A stretch of DNA of 64,000 bases, taken from the NCBI GenBank assembly GCA_003993805.1, contig RSEF01000020.1:10629009-10693008 (forward strand), read 5' to 3'. A program made the position numbers and the translations under genes. The notes beneath the pieces were generated by a model. That model searched no databases. It worked only from the letters and a program-made list of their open reading frames with translations, and had not been told where the DNA came from. This DNA comes from Himantopus leucocephalus. Lineage: Eukaryota; Chordata; Aves; Charadriiformes; Recurvirostridae. Positions 1 to 12,310 of this stretch are shown here, piece by piece (the stretch's first letter is position 1; the number at the start of each line of letters is the position of its first letter).

Positions 1-87
1 GGTGTCCCTGCCCAGGGCAGGGGTGTTGGAACGAGATGATCTTCGAGGTCCGTTCCAACCTGAACCATTCTATGATTCTATGATTCT
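1..87 (+). repeat. CR1 LINE, 3' end fragment
   Basis: The first bases read as the standard 3' terminus of an avian CR1 retrotransposon: a 'tgtccctgcccagggcagg' block, a 'gaacgagatgatcttcgagg' block, then the tail of repeated 'attctatg' units that replaces a poly(A) tail in CR1. The element is cut by the left window edge, so its full length is unknown. Confidence 0.9.
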
Positions 88-2599
88 GAGTCCTTCTTTC
101 CTCCACTAGTACCTGGGGACACCAGGCTGGTGACCCTAGAGGCACCTCCTTTCACCCAGCAGCAGCTAGCCCATAAGCCAGCTCTCTAGCAGGTCATGTT
201 TGCCCATTGCCTTCTTCACTGTGCTTCAGAGCTGCCAAGACACACACGTGGGCTCGGCATTTAGCCCCTCCTGGCCCTGGGCTGGCAAGCAAAGCTCTGA
301 GTCCCTCACACAGTCACGGTGCTGTGGGTCAGTCCATGGCACACACAGCCATCCTCCAGCGCTGGTGCTGGGCAGCCGCCTCCTTGCAGAGCAGCAGTCT
401 GTAAGGGCAGCTGGGTGAAAACGAGCCCATTGCCCCTGTGGTACCCCGGGAGCCGTGGCCTCCAGGCTGCCAGGATCTGGAAGGCCATGCCCGAGTAGGG
501 CCGTGCAACGTTCAGAGTGTGGCTCCTTAGGGAATCCTTGAAATTGCCTTTGGAGAAACAGCAGCAGCCTGCACCATGGCCCTGGGGCAGGGACGAGGAG
601 CAGGCTACAGACGCCACTTCCTTCTCTTAAACTTCAAACGCACCATCAGACCTAAATTATTCACTTGTAATCCCTGGAGCTGGCAGCAGCTCAGAGAGGA
701 TCCAGCTCAGGTGATAAGAAGGAAGAAAGAAAAAAAGAACCCATTAAATTTAAAAACCTCTGAGAGTCATAAAATGTAAAAATATATTTAGGACAGGAGC
801 CAGGCCAGGACGGGGAAGCTGGGTGCAAGCAGGGTCTGACACTGGCAGCTCTCTGAGCATGAGGGAAATATCACAAAAGATGAGGGAACATGAGGCTGAG
901 AAGGCTGGTGGGGCTTGGTGGTCCTGAGTGCTCAGCTCTGTTACCTTTCCCAACCCATCACGGTCCTTTGTCCTCTCTCTGTGGTGTAGATGGGGTGAGA
1001 AAAGAGCAGGAAACAAGGACAGAGGGAGTAGAGCTGTGCGAAGAGTGTCCAGCCCAGGCTGAGAGTGGAGTCCTCTCCAAGGCAGCAGCCAGGGGACTGC
1101 CCTCTCCCCCTCCACAGCCGGACCCCTGGCTCATTGTCCCCAGAGAAGGTGTTTGGAACCCCAAAGCCAAGGTGTGAAGAGGCTGCCCCTCTGCCCACCA
1201 GCTCCGGTCTACTCCTGCAGTGAGTCCTCCATCACCTCTGAAACAACTGCATCCATCAGAGAGAAACGCTCCCATCTCAGGGCTGGAAACACGTCCTGGC
1301 AGAGCTCCCCAGGAACCAGCACCCCTCCCCATCAGCCAGACACCTGAGGGTATGGCTGCTTTGCGCCATGCCATGCAGAAGCATCTGCAGCCAGTGTCCC
1401 AGCTGCAGCCCACCTCAACCTCCACAGCACCGCGAGCCCAAGTCCCACACCACTGCCTCAGGCCAGGCTGCGCAAAAGCAAGGGGGTCTGACAACAGGGT
1501 GGTGGGCACCCACTAGCGCAGCCCTTCCCAGAAGCTCTGGGGATAGCTTCAGGAGACAGAGGAGAGATGACGATGTCCTGGCTCGGTCTCGGTGGGTCTG
1601 CAGTCACAGAGCTTGACACCACCACAGGGAAGGTCTTCACTCTGAGCTCTGTCCAGGCAGGTGAGCAGCTCTCCTTTCAGCTTCACCCACGCCAGTGGCA
1701 CGTTGCGAACGGCTGTGGGGAGGACAGAGAGCAGCAGTGCAGACGCTGACCATGTCTGCCAGCAGCTCCCTGATCCCAGGTGTTCCGTGCCCTGGCAGAC
1801 CTCCGCAGGGCAGAGGGGAGGACTCGGAGAGGACTGCGCCTCACAGCAGTTGGGACAAGCGGTGGCTTTACAGTCTCAAGGGCCTTGTGCATCCTCCTGT
1901 CGCAGCCCACCGGCTCTCCATCCCCAGTGCTCTGGACCCAGACACAGGCTGAGCTTTGTGTTTCCAGCCTCTTGCAACACCGCTCAAGCTGCCTGAGCCG
2001 ACGCAAATCCCAGGGCTCCGTGTGAGCTCCCATCTGCATATCTGAGATGAGAAAAGGGGCTGCAGGCACTGCCGGGGTTGCACCAGCCTGGCTCGGAGGG
2101 GGCAGGCTGCGACTGTTCCTCACCAAGACTCCATGGAGAGAGCAGCTGCACCTCCCACCTTGGCCGCTCCTCCTGGAGAAGGCTGCCGGGCACCTGCAGG
2201 GAGCATGGATCACTCCTCAGAAGAGCAGCCAGATGGGAAGGTCTGTGTGAGCCTGATAACAGCTGCCGCTTGGCTCCTCTCCCTGGCAGGCCTGCATGGG
2301 GCACACAAGTGTCTGGGGCTCCAGGAAAAAGGGAGGGGGGAACGTGCCCCGAGGCCAGGATGGCATCTCTGTCCTTGAGAGTCCCCAGCACAGCTCCCCC
2401 TGCTAGAACCTCCCCAGGGAGTGCAGGGCGAACGCTCACCCCCACGGCGTAAGGGTCGGTGGGAAGTGCGTACCCTCGGTGCGGTCGGACACTTGGCAGA
2501 GGCTGAGCCAGGCTCCTCACGCCTATGGCGAGCACAGGACTGGCTGCTGTGGCGCAGAGTGAGGAGCCACCACCTCTTCCCTACCAGGGCTCAAGGAAT
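88..2599. other. Intergenic or intronic DNA, no gene seen
   Basis: GC-rich single-copy sequence. Open frames on both strands are short, overlap one another and resemble no protein family that I recognise. I see no splice-bounded exon and no RNA gene. An AT-rich patch lies at about 700-800 but has no obvious motif. Confidence 0.6.
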
Positions 2600-2911
2600 T
2601 TGAAAGCTGGAGAGGGACTTCTTACTAGGGCATGTAGTGAAAGGACGAGGGGTAATGGCTTCAAACTGGAAGAGTGGAGATTTAGAATAGGTATCAGGAA
2701 GAAATTTTTCACTCTGAGGGTGGTGAGTCATCGGAATAAATTGCCCAGAGAAGCTGTAGCTGCCCCATCCCTGGAGGTGTTCAAGGCCAGGTTGGATGGG
2801 GCTTTGAGCAACCTGGGCTGGTGGGAGGTGTCCCTGCCCAGGGCAGGGGGGTTGGAGCTAGATGGTCTTTAAGGTCCCTTCCAACACTAACCATTCTATG
2901 GTTCTATGAAT
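2600..2911 (+). repeat. CR1 LINE, 3' part
   Basis: A roughly 310-bp 5'-truncated CR1 copy. Recognisable blocks in order are 'gagagggacttctta', 'ggtaatggcttcaaactgg', 'gcccagagaagctgt', 'ggaggtgttcaaggccagg', 'gtccctgcccagggcagg', and the tail 'ccattctatggttctatgaa'. It is well preserved, which suggests a fairly young subfamily. It lies in non-genic DNA. Confidence 0.93.
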
Positions 2912-5900
2912 TTGCCCCTGCCCTAAGGTGAACTGCAGGACATGGAGCGGCTGGCTCCGGACCACCAGCAAGTGTGGCTGGCTCTGGACCAGCCAGGGCA
3001 GGACGGGAGCCCAAGGCCGGGCAAGTGCTTTGCTTGCACGGAGATGCTGGCAGAGAAGCTGTGGATGCAAGGGGGAAAGCCAGGTGAGAGAGAAGAGAAA
3101 GGCCTGTCTGTTAGCGGGAGGAATGCTAAAATTCGCTATTAAAGTATACTCTAAACTGACTTTTAAAGTTCTCTTTCCTCTGGAGATGGTGAAAACACAG
3201 TGCCATGTAAGCTGCCCCCAGTTTTCTGCACAGCAATCAATAACCCGTCATTGCATCAAACCAGATGGAAGTGGGCACCTTCTCCCAGCACACACCCATT
3301 CCAATTCATTCCCCCTCCACCAAAGGCATCTCAACAAGTAGAGCAGCTCTACGTTTCTTCGCCTGCTGAACCAACACAGCATCAGGGCAAGGCCAGGGTG
3401 CTGAGCAGGCCGGGGCAAATAAGCAAGGATGGAAGACGTTTCCTGGGTGTGGAAAGGAGAGGAAGGCCTGGAGAAAGTCTCCTGATGCCTGGGGACCATG
3501 GAGGCCACAGGCAGAGGGACAACCAAGAGGGTCACTAGTTCAGCAAAAGTTTATGCATGCTTCTGCATCAGAACTTGCTGCCTCAGTCCTGGCAATCTTG
3601 CAAATTAGATGGAGGATAGATGTGACGGCACGGACAAAACCTGGGCTTTTCAACCCATTTTCACACTCAGTGCCTATGAGTGAGATGGGCTTGGCTTGTT
3701 AGGCAGGTGAAGAGACCACAATGATTGTACTGGGGAAGGAGGTAGAAAATAAGGCAGAGAGAGTGAAGATTGTGATCAGTCACAAAACAATCAAACCAAA
3801 ACCTAAAGCCCAAGGTCCAGCACTTGGCTTTTTCTCATGCAAACCTCTCTGCACCCTTGTTATGAGCAAATCTGGAACCAACCTCCACCCCCTGCAGGTG
3901 AGGAAGGAGGTGAGAGGGATCAGCAAGGCATTGCAAAATTGGTTCTATTTTCACATGCATAAGAGGCCTTTGAAGGAACAAGGAACTGCCCATCACCTCT
4001 ATTTCCCCCTGACAAAGGTACTAGCATTTCCTGGGCCAGCAGTGCCCAAACTCTTGCAAGGTACTGTCCTTGGCTGTAGAGGCAATTCAGGTCTTTCTTT
4101 GGGCATTTTGACATTTTAGGGCAGTGAATGTCCCAGGCAGGCTCCCCCGCTACCTGCTGGGACCCTCCCCACCTCTTCCTGGCTTTTCCAGGAGACGTGG
4201 GCAAGAGAGCTGCGGCTCCTGGCCTGGCTCCATGGCAGAGGCTGTGCATGACTCCTGCCCCGCAGCACCAGGGCAGGAGCAGCAGCAGGGAGTGCATGAC
4301 GCTGAGGCAGGCTTCCCCTGAAGACGGCTGCAGGTGCCACTTCTGCTCCAGTTGGAGAGACTTTTCCTCCTGCCCAGGGCCAGTGACTCGGTTCTGCAGC
4401 AGCTGACATCCAGACCCCGGCAGAGCTGCAAAGAACAGCCTCCCCGCTGGTGTTGCACCCCGCTGGTGTTACACCCCTTACACCCCACCTTCTGCCAGTT
4501 CCTGGTGGCCTGAGGGTGCGCAGATCCCAGCGTCCCATCCCACCCCAGCTGCTCGCCGCCACAGAGCGGAGCCAGGCAAACAGCTCGTCAGGAACAAAGC
4601 CCTTTCCCGAGTGGGCTGGAGCTGCCTCGCCTGCGACTAAATACTCAGAGGCACTGTGCAGTAGCCCTTTGATCAGCAATTTATCTCTCCGTGCCACAAG
4701 TTTCCTGGAGCCTGGCGTTTCCGCCCCACGCTCGGCCCCGGTCCCAGGAGCCTGGGAGACAGGTGTGAGGAATTAGCTATAGGGACTAATGCTCTGACAG
4801 GAACCAGCACCAAAAGCGGGGGACAGAGTGTAATGTTTATTACATTTGAAGCTAAGCAAACATGTGGCCTACTTATGTATCTAGAGAGAATTAATTGAGG
4901 AGCTCCACAAAGCAGCAGATTATAAATTAGAATCATTTTCACCAACTTCAGCCCATTCATCTTATTTCACACCAGGGCTGTCAGCTCAGCCCGACGCGGC
5001 CGCGTGCAGCCCCAGACCCACAGGCTGCTGTCTGGTGGCACAGGGGGACCGTCGGCAGCCAGCCCCATGGGCGCTGCGTGCCGAAACCCACGGGAAGCGT
5101 GTGGGTTCGAGCCGAGACACACGCCTTGAATGGAGAGCAAACTCAGAGCCTTGAGGATGGCTCCAGAGGTGCTGAGTGCCACCAGCTGTCACCGGCAGGG
5201 GTATCCAGAGTGGTCTGCTCCAGGGACTGGCCCCAGAGACGGCAGAGATGCCGGGTGCCTGTGCTGCGCTCCTCCATCCCCCTTCACCCGCCGGTGGTGG
5301 GGGGCCAGCAGGGCTCTGCGTGCACCTCCTTACCCTCCCCGCCCTGGTTAGGATCCCAGGTTAGGGACCAGGCTTTGCTGATGTGACATAACAGGCGACC
5401 TCAGGCCACGGTCAGGTGGAGAGTCCCTTTGCACAGCTTAGAGGTCACCCCTGGGGACACTGCCCATGATGTGCAGGTGCCTACCCGGAGCTGCTGGGAG
5501 TGTGATGCTCTGCGTGCCCAAAGCACTGGGGGCCTTGGACTCACACCTCACACGGGGGCAACCCGCTCGCAGAGAGATTCCTGTGCAAGGAGCAGCAGCG
5601 GCAGTCAGAAACTGGCAAAGCAGCTTGTGCCAGAGGCACCGTAGCCCTCAACAGCCCAGGGCCCAGTAGGTGCCACTGAGGGGCACCTCAAGAAATGCCC
5701 CGCAGACATTTTGGGGATTCTGGTCACCACCCAGAGTCGTCAGTGCCTCCCAGATGGTGGGACCTTGCCGGCACCTCACAAAGCAGAGGATTAGAATAAC
5801 TGTGATTTGGCCCATGCTTATAGATCCCAAGGGGACAGCATGCAAAATACCATATTGATGCTGGGATCATGTCTCTCCAAAAGGTCACCTGTTGCCTCCT

Positions 5901-6636
5901 GGAAGGGGTGTTAAAAGAGCTAGTGGGGATGGCTTGGCAACACCTGAAAAGGAGGATCTACTCCTCAAGACGCAGTTTGCGTCAGACCACAGCCACCATG
6001 ATCTCAACTCTCCTGCCCTTCACTGCGATCAGAGGTGGACAGAACCAGAGGTGGGACCGGAGCCTCACAGCACCCACCTGTGCAAATGAGAGCACTCCCA
6101 GGGCTTCTAGACACGGTCAAAATGGTTTCCACAGGAAGCAACAAAAGTCTGGCCCGAGAGTCCTTTTGGCCCATGTTGTGTCCCCAGACCGGCCAGGAGC
6201 AACTGCCTGGAGCAGAACAGGGACAGGGCAAGCAGCTGCGATGCTCTTCCTGACGCTCTCCCTGACTCCAACAATTCTCAGCTCCAAGAGACCCGTGCCA
6301 ATTTGTACTCAGTCTTTTCCACAACACTGTCCAGGAGCAGGACGCCCCAGGAGCAGTGTGCCGCCAAGGGCTCCAGAGATGCACATCAGAACTTCGCCTC
6401 AGCTGACAGGGCCGGACAGGCTTCACCCTGCAGCAGGGACTCCCACCAACCTGTCTGTAGAAGCTGTAGCAGCCTGCATTGACACAGCAGCCGTGCAGCT
6501 CAGCAAGCCCACCAGAGTCCACGCTGGTAAGCGTGTGTGATCAGGACAGAGCCCACCAGACACCCGAGCCCAGATGTGGCATGTCCCACATTCCGTGTCC
6601 CATCCGGCTGCTGCCTTGTCCCTCCTGAAAGGGAGG
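2912..6636. other. Non-coding stretch with one AT-rich island
   Basis: No gene seen. A 16-bp unit is tandemly duplicated at 4442-4473 (units 4442-4457 and 4458-4473 differ at one base). An AT-rich island at about 4770-4970 is listed separately. The remaining open frames look like chance frames of GC-rich DNA. Confidence 0.55.
4770..4970. promoter_or_regulatory. Candidate conserved non-coding element
   Basis: An AT-rich island inside GC-rich surroundings. It contains homeodomain/POU-like cores such as 'agaattaattgagg' and 'ttataaattagaatca'. No open frame crosses it convincingly. Calling it a cis-regulatory element is inference from composition and motif style only. Confidence 0.3.
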
Positions 6637-6685
6637 GATCTGAAAGGTCCCTTCCAACCTTAACAATTCTATGATTCCATGATTC
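6637..6685 (+). repeat. CR1 LINE, terminal fragment
   Basis: Only the last 50 or so bases of a CR1 are present: 'aaggtcccttccaacctt' followed by the tail 'attctatgattccatgatt'. It is a heavily 5'-truncated insertion. Confidence 0.88.
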
Positions 6686-6837
6686 CTGGCTCTGCCTGCG
6701 CGGGGAAGCCCAGGGCGTCCGGATGGGCGCTAGGTGAGGAGCTCCTGCCACAGTCTGGTCCTGCGCCAGAGCAGCTTCCTACCCCGTCACTGCCGCTCTC
6801 CGTGTGCCAGCTGCAGCCCCCACTCCGCACCTGGCGG

Positions 6838-6926
6838 GCTGATAATTTGTGTCATAAAGACAGAATTTGTTCAAATGGCATTACTAATTAGTATAGAAGT
6901 ACTATTAGCATGGTTAATGCATTCCG
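6838..6926. promoter_or_regulatory. Candidate conserved non-coding element
   Basis: A short AT-rich block with clustered homeodomain-type cores ('actaattagtat', 'ctgataatttg', 'ggttaatgc') between GC-rich flanks. There is no coding potential. The regulatory reading is inference. Confidence 0.3.
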
Positions 6927-7138
6927 AACAGTGCTGTGCGTTGGCCCCACGTGAAAGCAGCGCTGGGGCAGAGACTGAGGTGGCAAAGCCAGGCCAGGGA
7001 CCGCACTGAGCCCAGCTCGGTTCTGCCGACGCTGAGCAGCGAAAGAGCATCGTCTCTACCCCAGCACCGCTCTCCCTGGCACAGCAACCAGTAAAAGTTG
7101 GACTGGGACAGATTGGTGCCCGTGTCTGTGTACCAGCA

Positions 7139-7156
7139 CACACACACGTGTGTGTG
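7139..7156. repeat. Perfect 18-bp CA/GT palindrome
   Basis: Nine bases of alternating CA meet nine bases of alternating GT, making a perfect palindrome centred on a CACGTG E-box. It probably arose from dinucleotide slippage, although it could extrude as a cruciform or bind bHLH factors. Confidence 0.8.
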
Positions 7157-7244
7157 GCAGGGAATCACGATGACAGAAACTACCCAGCGCGGGAATTTCA
7201 GGACAAGAGAGGAAAATGGGTAGAAAGGAGCTGAGGCAGGGGTG

Positions 7245-7475
7245 TGGGGGTAGCAATAAAACCAAACGTAAAGTGGATGAATTATTTACTGCAAGAAACA
7301 ATTGTGAAGTCACTTACTCTCGCTCTGTGCATCCTAAATGGGGTTTACAGCATTCCTTACACCTCCCTAACGTGCTGAGTGATTTTTTTACAATTAGATG
7401 CATGGGGCTGGGGTAATTTTATAAAAGACTCCAGAAGATCAGTTTAGTATTGATCATGTGCTGGATTTAAAGGCT
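7245..7475. promoter_or_regulatory. Candidate conserved non-coding element
   Basis: About 230 bp of AT-richer sequence with a T-run at 7383, 'acaattagatgcat' and 'ggtaattttataaaag'. No repeat family is recognised and no frame is credible. The function is inferred. Confidence 0.28.
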
Positions 7476-8369
7476 TTCCACATCCATCTGCTGCTGCTAC
7501 TCAGGTGATGGCTCAGTTGGGACCTGGGTGCTCGCTGGGTGCTCGCGCCCCAGGGCCACCTCACTGGGCTGTGCCCAGTGCTGACACACAGCAGCGTGGG
7601 GGGCTGAGGCATCCGTCACACTGGAGCAGTTTATGAGCACACAGAGTCACATGGCTGCTCCCCACTGAGCCCTTTGATGGAGTCCCCCCAACGGACCACT
7701 CTGCTGTGCTTCTCTCACCGCTGGGGCCAGCTGGTTGTGGGCTGTAGTGGATCACACGCTCATCTAACAGGGGCAGCAACCGCCAGAGACCGACAGAAAC
7801 AGGGTGACAGGGTACAGAGAGCAGTTTGCACAGAGCAGCACCTAATGCCAACGCCCTGCACCAGAGTGACAGCGCCGTGGCACCCAGACCTGTGCGGCAT
7901 AGCCCCTCACCGGCTCTCACACAGGTGCTGCCACGAGCCATTGCCTCCCATGCGGAGCACAGAGCTGGCCTTGGGTATGGAGGCTCTGAGCATCTGGCGC
8001 TTCTCTGGATGCTGCGGACAGGACTAGAAAGTGAAGAACTCTTCCCGAGCAGGCAAAGGCCACCGCAGCCCCCTCACCTGGCAGGGTGGGATTGCACAAA
8101 GGGCCCGATCACAGGCAGACCGCGCAGCGAGAGCCTGGAAGAGCTCCAGCCCTGGGCAGACAGCGTGACGAGAAAAGGCACACAGACGGACAGAGCGCAG
8201 GGAGGAGTACACACGGAGCAGGACCTCCGCCTGTGTCTTGAAAGAAGCGTCTCCTGGTGTTTGCCTTGGACCCTGCAGGTCTTCTAGGCACGGGGTGAGC
8301 CCGCACTGCAGAGACAACGGCCTGGCAGCAGGACGGTTGCTGTGACATGCCCACAGATGTGACAGGAGG

Positions 8370-8670
8370 AGGGAATTGAGGCATTATGAGACTGTTAAGC
8401 ATATTACACCACAATGAGGTTTCATTTTTTTCTCTTAATAACATGCATATTGCAAGTAGTTACGAAGTGATGAAAGCTGCGAGCCATGCTGTCCAAAACA
8501 CAACCTGCTTTATGATGCTAACACACAAACTTAGAAAATGGCTTTTGCAAAACAATACAAGTTAAATGTATGAGAAATCTACTGATTTACTGAAACAGGA
8601 GATGTGCAGGGTAGGAAAAAAAATGACTCTTCCATGACGATATTTACTCAACAAAAGACCTATATTCAAA
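8370..8670. promoter_or_regulatory. Candidate conserved non-coding element
   Basis: A 300-bp AT-rich island with 'cttaataacatgcatattg' and 'tttatgatgctaacacac'. No repeat consensus or open frame explains it. The regulatory reading is inference. Confidence 0.28.
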
Positions 8671-9032
8671 TAACTCTTAAGAGTAGGTCACCGCCATTCT
8701 CAGAGAGGTTGAGTGGCTGGCAGTAAGGCTACAGCATAAAGAAGCCCTCTTAATCAGCAGAGAGAGCAGAAACTATGTGGACATACTTTAAAACATGAGG
8801 CGCTTCTCTAAAATCCCCAGGCAAAGATGCGAGTCCCAAAATCCATTTCGCAAAGCCGTCAACTGGGGTGACGTGGGGCTGAGCTGTTGCATAGCTGCCC
8901 ACCAGCGACCAAGTGCTGAGAGGGAGCGCTCTCGACACAGGGCACTGGCCAGCGAGGACCTCGGTGCACTATACCCGGTAGGTGCTTAGTTGCAGATCTT
9001 TAATCCAGGCATTGATAAGGCATCCAGTTCTT

Positions 9033-9064
9033 CTGCTGTTGTTGTTGTTGCTGCTGCTGTTGCT
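9033..9064 (+). repeat. Trinucleotide (CTG/GTT) microsatellite
   Basis: Mixed short runs of CTG and GTT triplets, about 32 bp, in non-genic DNA. It is a likely length polymorphism with no visible coding role. Confidence 0.8.
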
Positions 9065-9489
9065 TTGTTTTCAATAGCTGCAGCTAAACATTTAACCTTT
9101 ACATTGATGGAATGACCTAAACATGTTCTTCCAGGCTCGTCGGCAGCAGGGCTGTCTCACAGCGAGCAGAGAAATGCCTTTCCCTTCAGCCTGGCAAATC
9201 AATATGCTGCGTGGCTGGCAGACTCGCAGGTGTCCCCTGCTCAGAACACATGGAAAGGTCCCAGAGGTGGGATACAAGCGTTTCTCCAGATTGCCAGGTC
9301 TAACAGAGAGGTGGGCACAAACCTCCATTTTCTTGGCAAGCAGGAGAAGAGCAGCTCACAATTTGGAAGCCGTGTAGCTGTTCCAGCTGGGAGGCTGGCT
9401 CTGGCTGTGGCTCTGCCAAGCAGCTGAGGCACTTATCCAGCATCCTAGGATTTCAGATGGCACAGAAAGAGTTACAGGAAGGAGCAGCA

Positions 9490-9665
9490 CAGTAATCGTG
9501 AGTTAATATGGTCCCATGTTTTTTATTACTCTCAGAGTATTAAATTGATAGCCTGGTACCAAAGGCCAGAAGTGTCACCTCTCAACAAGATGAAATCTAT
9601 GTAGCCCGTGGACAGGGGAAAGCTGCAAGATTTATAAAGGCGTCCATAAAATTAACATTTGGATG
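9490..9665. promoter_or_regulatory. Candidate conserved non-coding element
   Basis: An AT-rich island with 'ggtcccatgttttttattac', 'agtattaaattgatag' and 'ccataaaattaacattt'. It stands out from GC-rich flanks. It has no coding potential and no repeat match that I recognise. Confidence 0.28.
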
Positions 9666-12104
9666 AGTATGTGGGAGAACAGAGACCATGAACCGCAGCA
9701 GCAGGTTGGCAGGTACCTGCCGCCCCTCCATTTAGAGCCCAGCAGACACTGTTGACTGGGTGCATCCTCCTGCACCGATGTCTGGCTGAGCGGGGCCCCA
9801 GCGCCGCTCTATTGCCGAGACGGGGCTGCCAGGGAGCTTTTGGGAGATGGTGGCATTTTGGCAGTGCCATAGGGATTGACAAGGGCAGGAACGGGCCACA
9901 GCCCAGATCTCCTCGGAGGATCCCTCCCTGGCCCTAGTGGTGGAAGCATCTCCCCTCGGTTTTGGCTTAGACCACACCGGAAGGCTCAGACCCTCTCTCC
10001 ACCCTCAGGTTTCTGCGTGGCTCAGTCTGTGCTGTCTGAGCAAGCACCGAATCTGGCAAAGCTATGGGGCTGGGGAACATGCTTTTCCATAGATCAGGGA
10101 GCCCAAGAGATGTACTGTCATGCCAGGAGCCATGAAGCGGTGACCCCCGGCACTTCCCATTGCCCCAGAGAGGCCAAGAGGCCCTGAGAAGACCTTGCCT
10201 CTCCCTTGCTCCATCCCACCATCGGGGTGGCCGAGGGCTGTCCCTCAGCACAGCAGAGACACTGGACACGCAGCACCCTGGCACCTTTCAGGGCGCACAG
10301 CAAGGTGAGTACGTCGGTGTGCACGTCACAGCGCGGGCACAGGGCAAAGGGACTGCTGACACATGGGCCTGTTCAGTGTTCTACTGCTTGTAGAGTCGGG
10401 GTCTTGGCACCCCTGAGCCTCTGCCCTTCCCCTGCACAGTGAGGGCAACACTCCGGCTCTACCACAGAACCAGGGACACCACAGACCTGCTGGGACAGCA
10501 TGGTGCTCACGGTCACACGCTTACCCAGACTGGGTGATCCTGCATTGCACAGAACACACGTCTCCACGTAGATACCACGGCAAGTCCTAACTGTACGTGC
10601 TCTCGGCTGCGTGCCACGTGTCCCGTGCTGCAGGCTCACACACCTGGCGCACCGTCTCACCATCCAGCGCAAATGGAGCCATTACCACTGCGCTGCCTGC
10701 AGTGTGACTGCTTCGCAATTAAAGGAATGAAATGTTTATACAGGAATAAATCTGCGTTAATGAGGTGAATCCTGCTCCCGCCCTGACAGGCTCTAAAAAA
10801 AGGCTAGGAACTTGGGGGAAGGGAGAAGGTTCAAGTGCGCACTGCTCCCAGCCAGCAGCCAGGTCTGGGAAGGGAAGTGGGGAGGGAAAGGGGAGCAAAC
10901 TCAGGCAGATGGCTGGTTGCACACAGAAGCCACCAGCTCTTCGATTTCCCTGTCTGGTTCCCCCTACATCAGGTTAGCAGGAGAGACCAGACCATTGTCA
11001 GGCTTGCTCAGGCTCAGGAGGTGTTCAAGCTGTTTCCTTGCCTGGGAAGGGCACTGCTCCTGGCTCAAAGATTCAGGAAAAGCACAAGCGATACGGACAG
11101 CGATGCTGTCACAGAGTGGGGACACACTGCTTTGGGCCCTTCCACCTTGACAGCCTGTCCAAAAAAGTCCTTTGCTGAAGCTAGCAGCAGGGGCTGTGCA
11201 GGAGGAAATCCCTATGCAGGTCATCTGCGCTCTCCTCTGTTCCTCAGAAACACTGCACTAATCCCTGTCGCCTGCCTACATGGGAAACCACGGAGACACA
11301 GAATCCAATTAGCTTGAAATCCTGCTCTGGCTCCCGCACAGCATCTCCCTCTGACAGAGCTGTGGAGCTGCAGAGATAAACGGTGCATTAGGATTCCGGT
11401 GGGGTCTGGCAGGCAAGGATGGCTTTGGAGCTGCAGCACCAGCCCAGGGAACCAGCAGTGCACCTTTCCCAAGCCTCTCTCCACCTCTGCCTCATGCCAA
11501 CTCATCCTCCTTGCTCACCCTGCGGCACCATTCCCGCAGCTGATCCCGGCTGTGCGAGGTGACAGCTGAGGACCAGAGCTAGATCCAGCATGTCTCCAGG
11601 CTGCCTTACCTACCACAGGGCCTTCACTCTTCGCAGGGGGAGGAAAAGCTCTTAGGGGCTGGATGGCATCAAAGTCTCTTGGCTGCTGGGGGTGGCCAAA
11701 GTGTCAAGAAGCGCAGTGCCGGGGCCCATCTCCTCAACACCGCAACTGGCATGAAGTGCAGTTGTCCCAGGGCACCTCTGTGCCCGGAGGTCCCTTCAGC
11801 ACCAGCATGATGCATGTCACCCTCAGCTCCCTTGTCCCTCCTCCAGCAGGGACTGGCCCTTCGTGGCTGGCTCTCCAGAATGATCTGGGAGACAAAGCAG
11901 GTCCCAACCCCACAGAGACAGTGGGGAAAGCGACTGGAACAGGTCATCCTGCACTGGACAAGCTCGGCACAGCCTCTAGCCACGGCCAAGCAGAGTACAA
12001 GGGGGAACTGTTGCTGGCTGTGCCTGTGGCAACAAGTCTCCTGTGCCTGATGCTACCACAGCCGTGCTGCTGTACTCACGCTCTTCCTTGCACCCACAGT
12101 AAAT

Positions 12105-12310
12105 TACCTGCTTTGCATTTTGCAGCAGCAACTTAACAGTATTAATTCATTGTGTTCTGTCTTTAACAAACACCATTATCATATCACCAGCCAGGATTAT
12201 GCAAATCCTGGGAAAGGAATTATTTCTCTCCCCAAAGTCACCTTGATTTATCAGTTTTAGCCCAAAATGAAATAGAAGTTGCTTTGGATAAACTGTTAAA
12301 CACACAACGA
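12105..12310. promoter_or_regulatory. Candidate conserved non-coding element with octamer
   Basis: About 200 bp of AT-rich DNA containing a perfect POU octamer ATGCAAAT at 12199-12206, along with 'acagtattaattcattg' and 'ggaattatttctc'. The octamer is the established POU/Oct binding site. Enhancer activity is inference. Confidence 0.33.

Noticed and set aside
890..2535. Cluster of frames over 80 codons on both strands
   Set aside because: They mutually overlap, lack homology that I recognise and have no splice-consistent partner. They are best explained by low stop-codon density in GC-rich DNA.
5070..5125. tRNA-like B-box 'gggttcgagcc'
   Set aside because: No matching A-box, acceptor stem or cloverleaf can be formed upstream.
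7510..7545. Short tandem 'gctgggtgctc' units
   Set aside because: Two copies only; not a CRISPR or satellite. No spaced direct-repeat array exists anywhere in the window.
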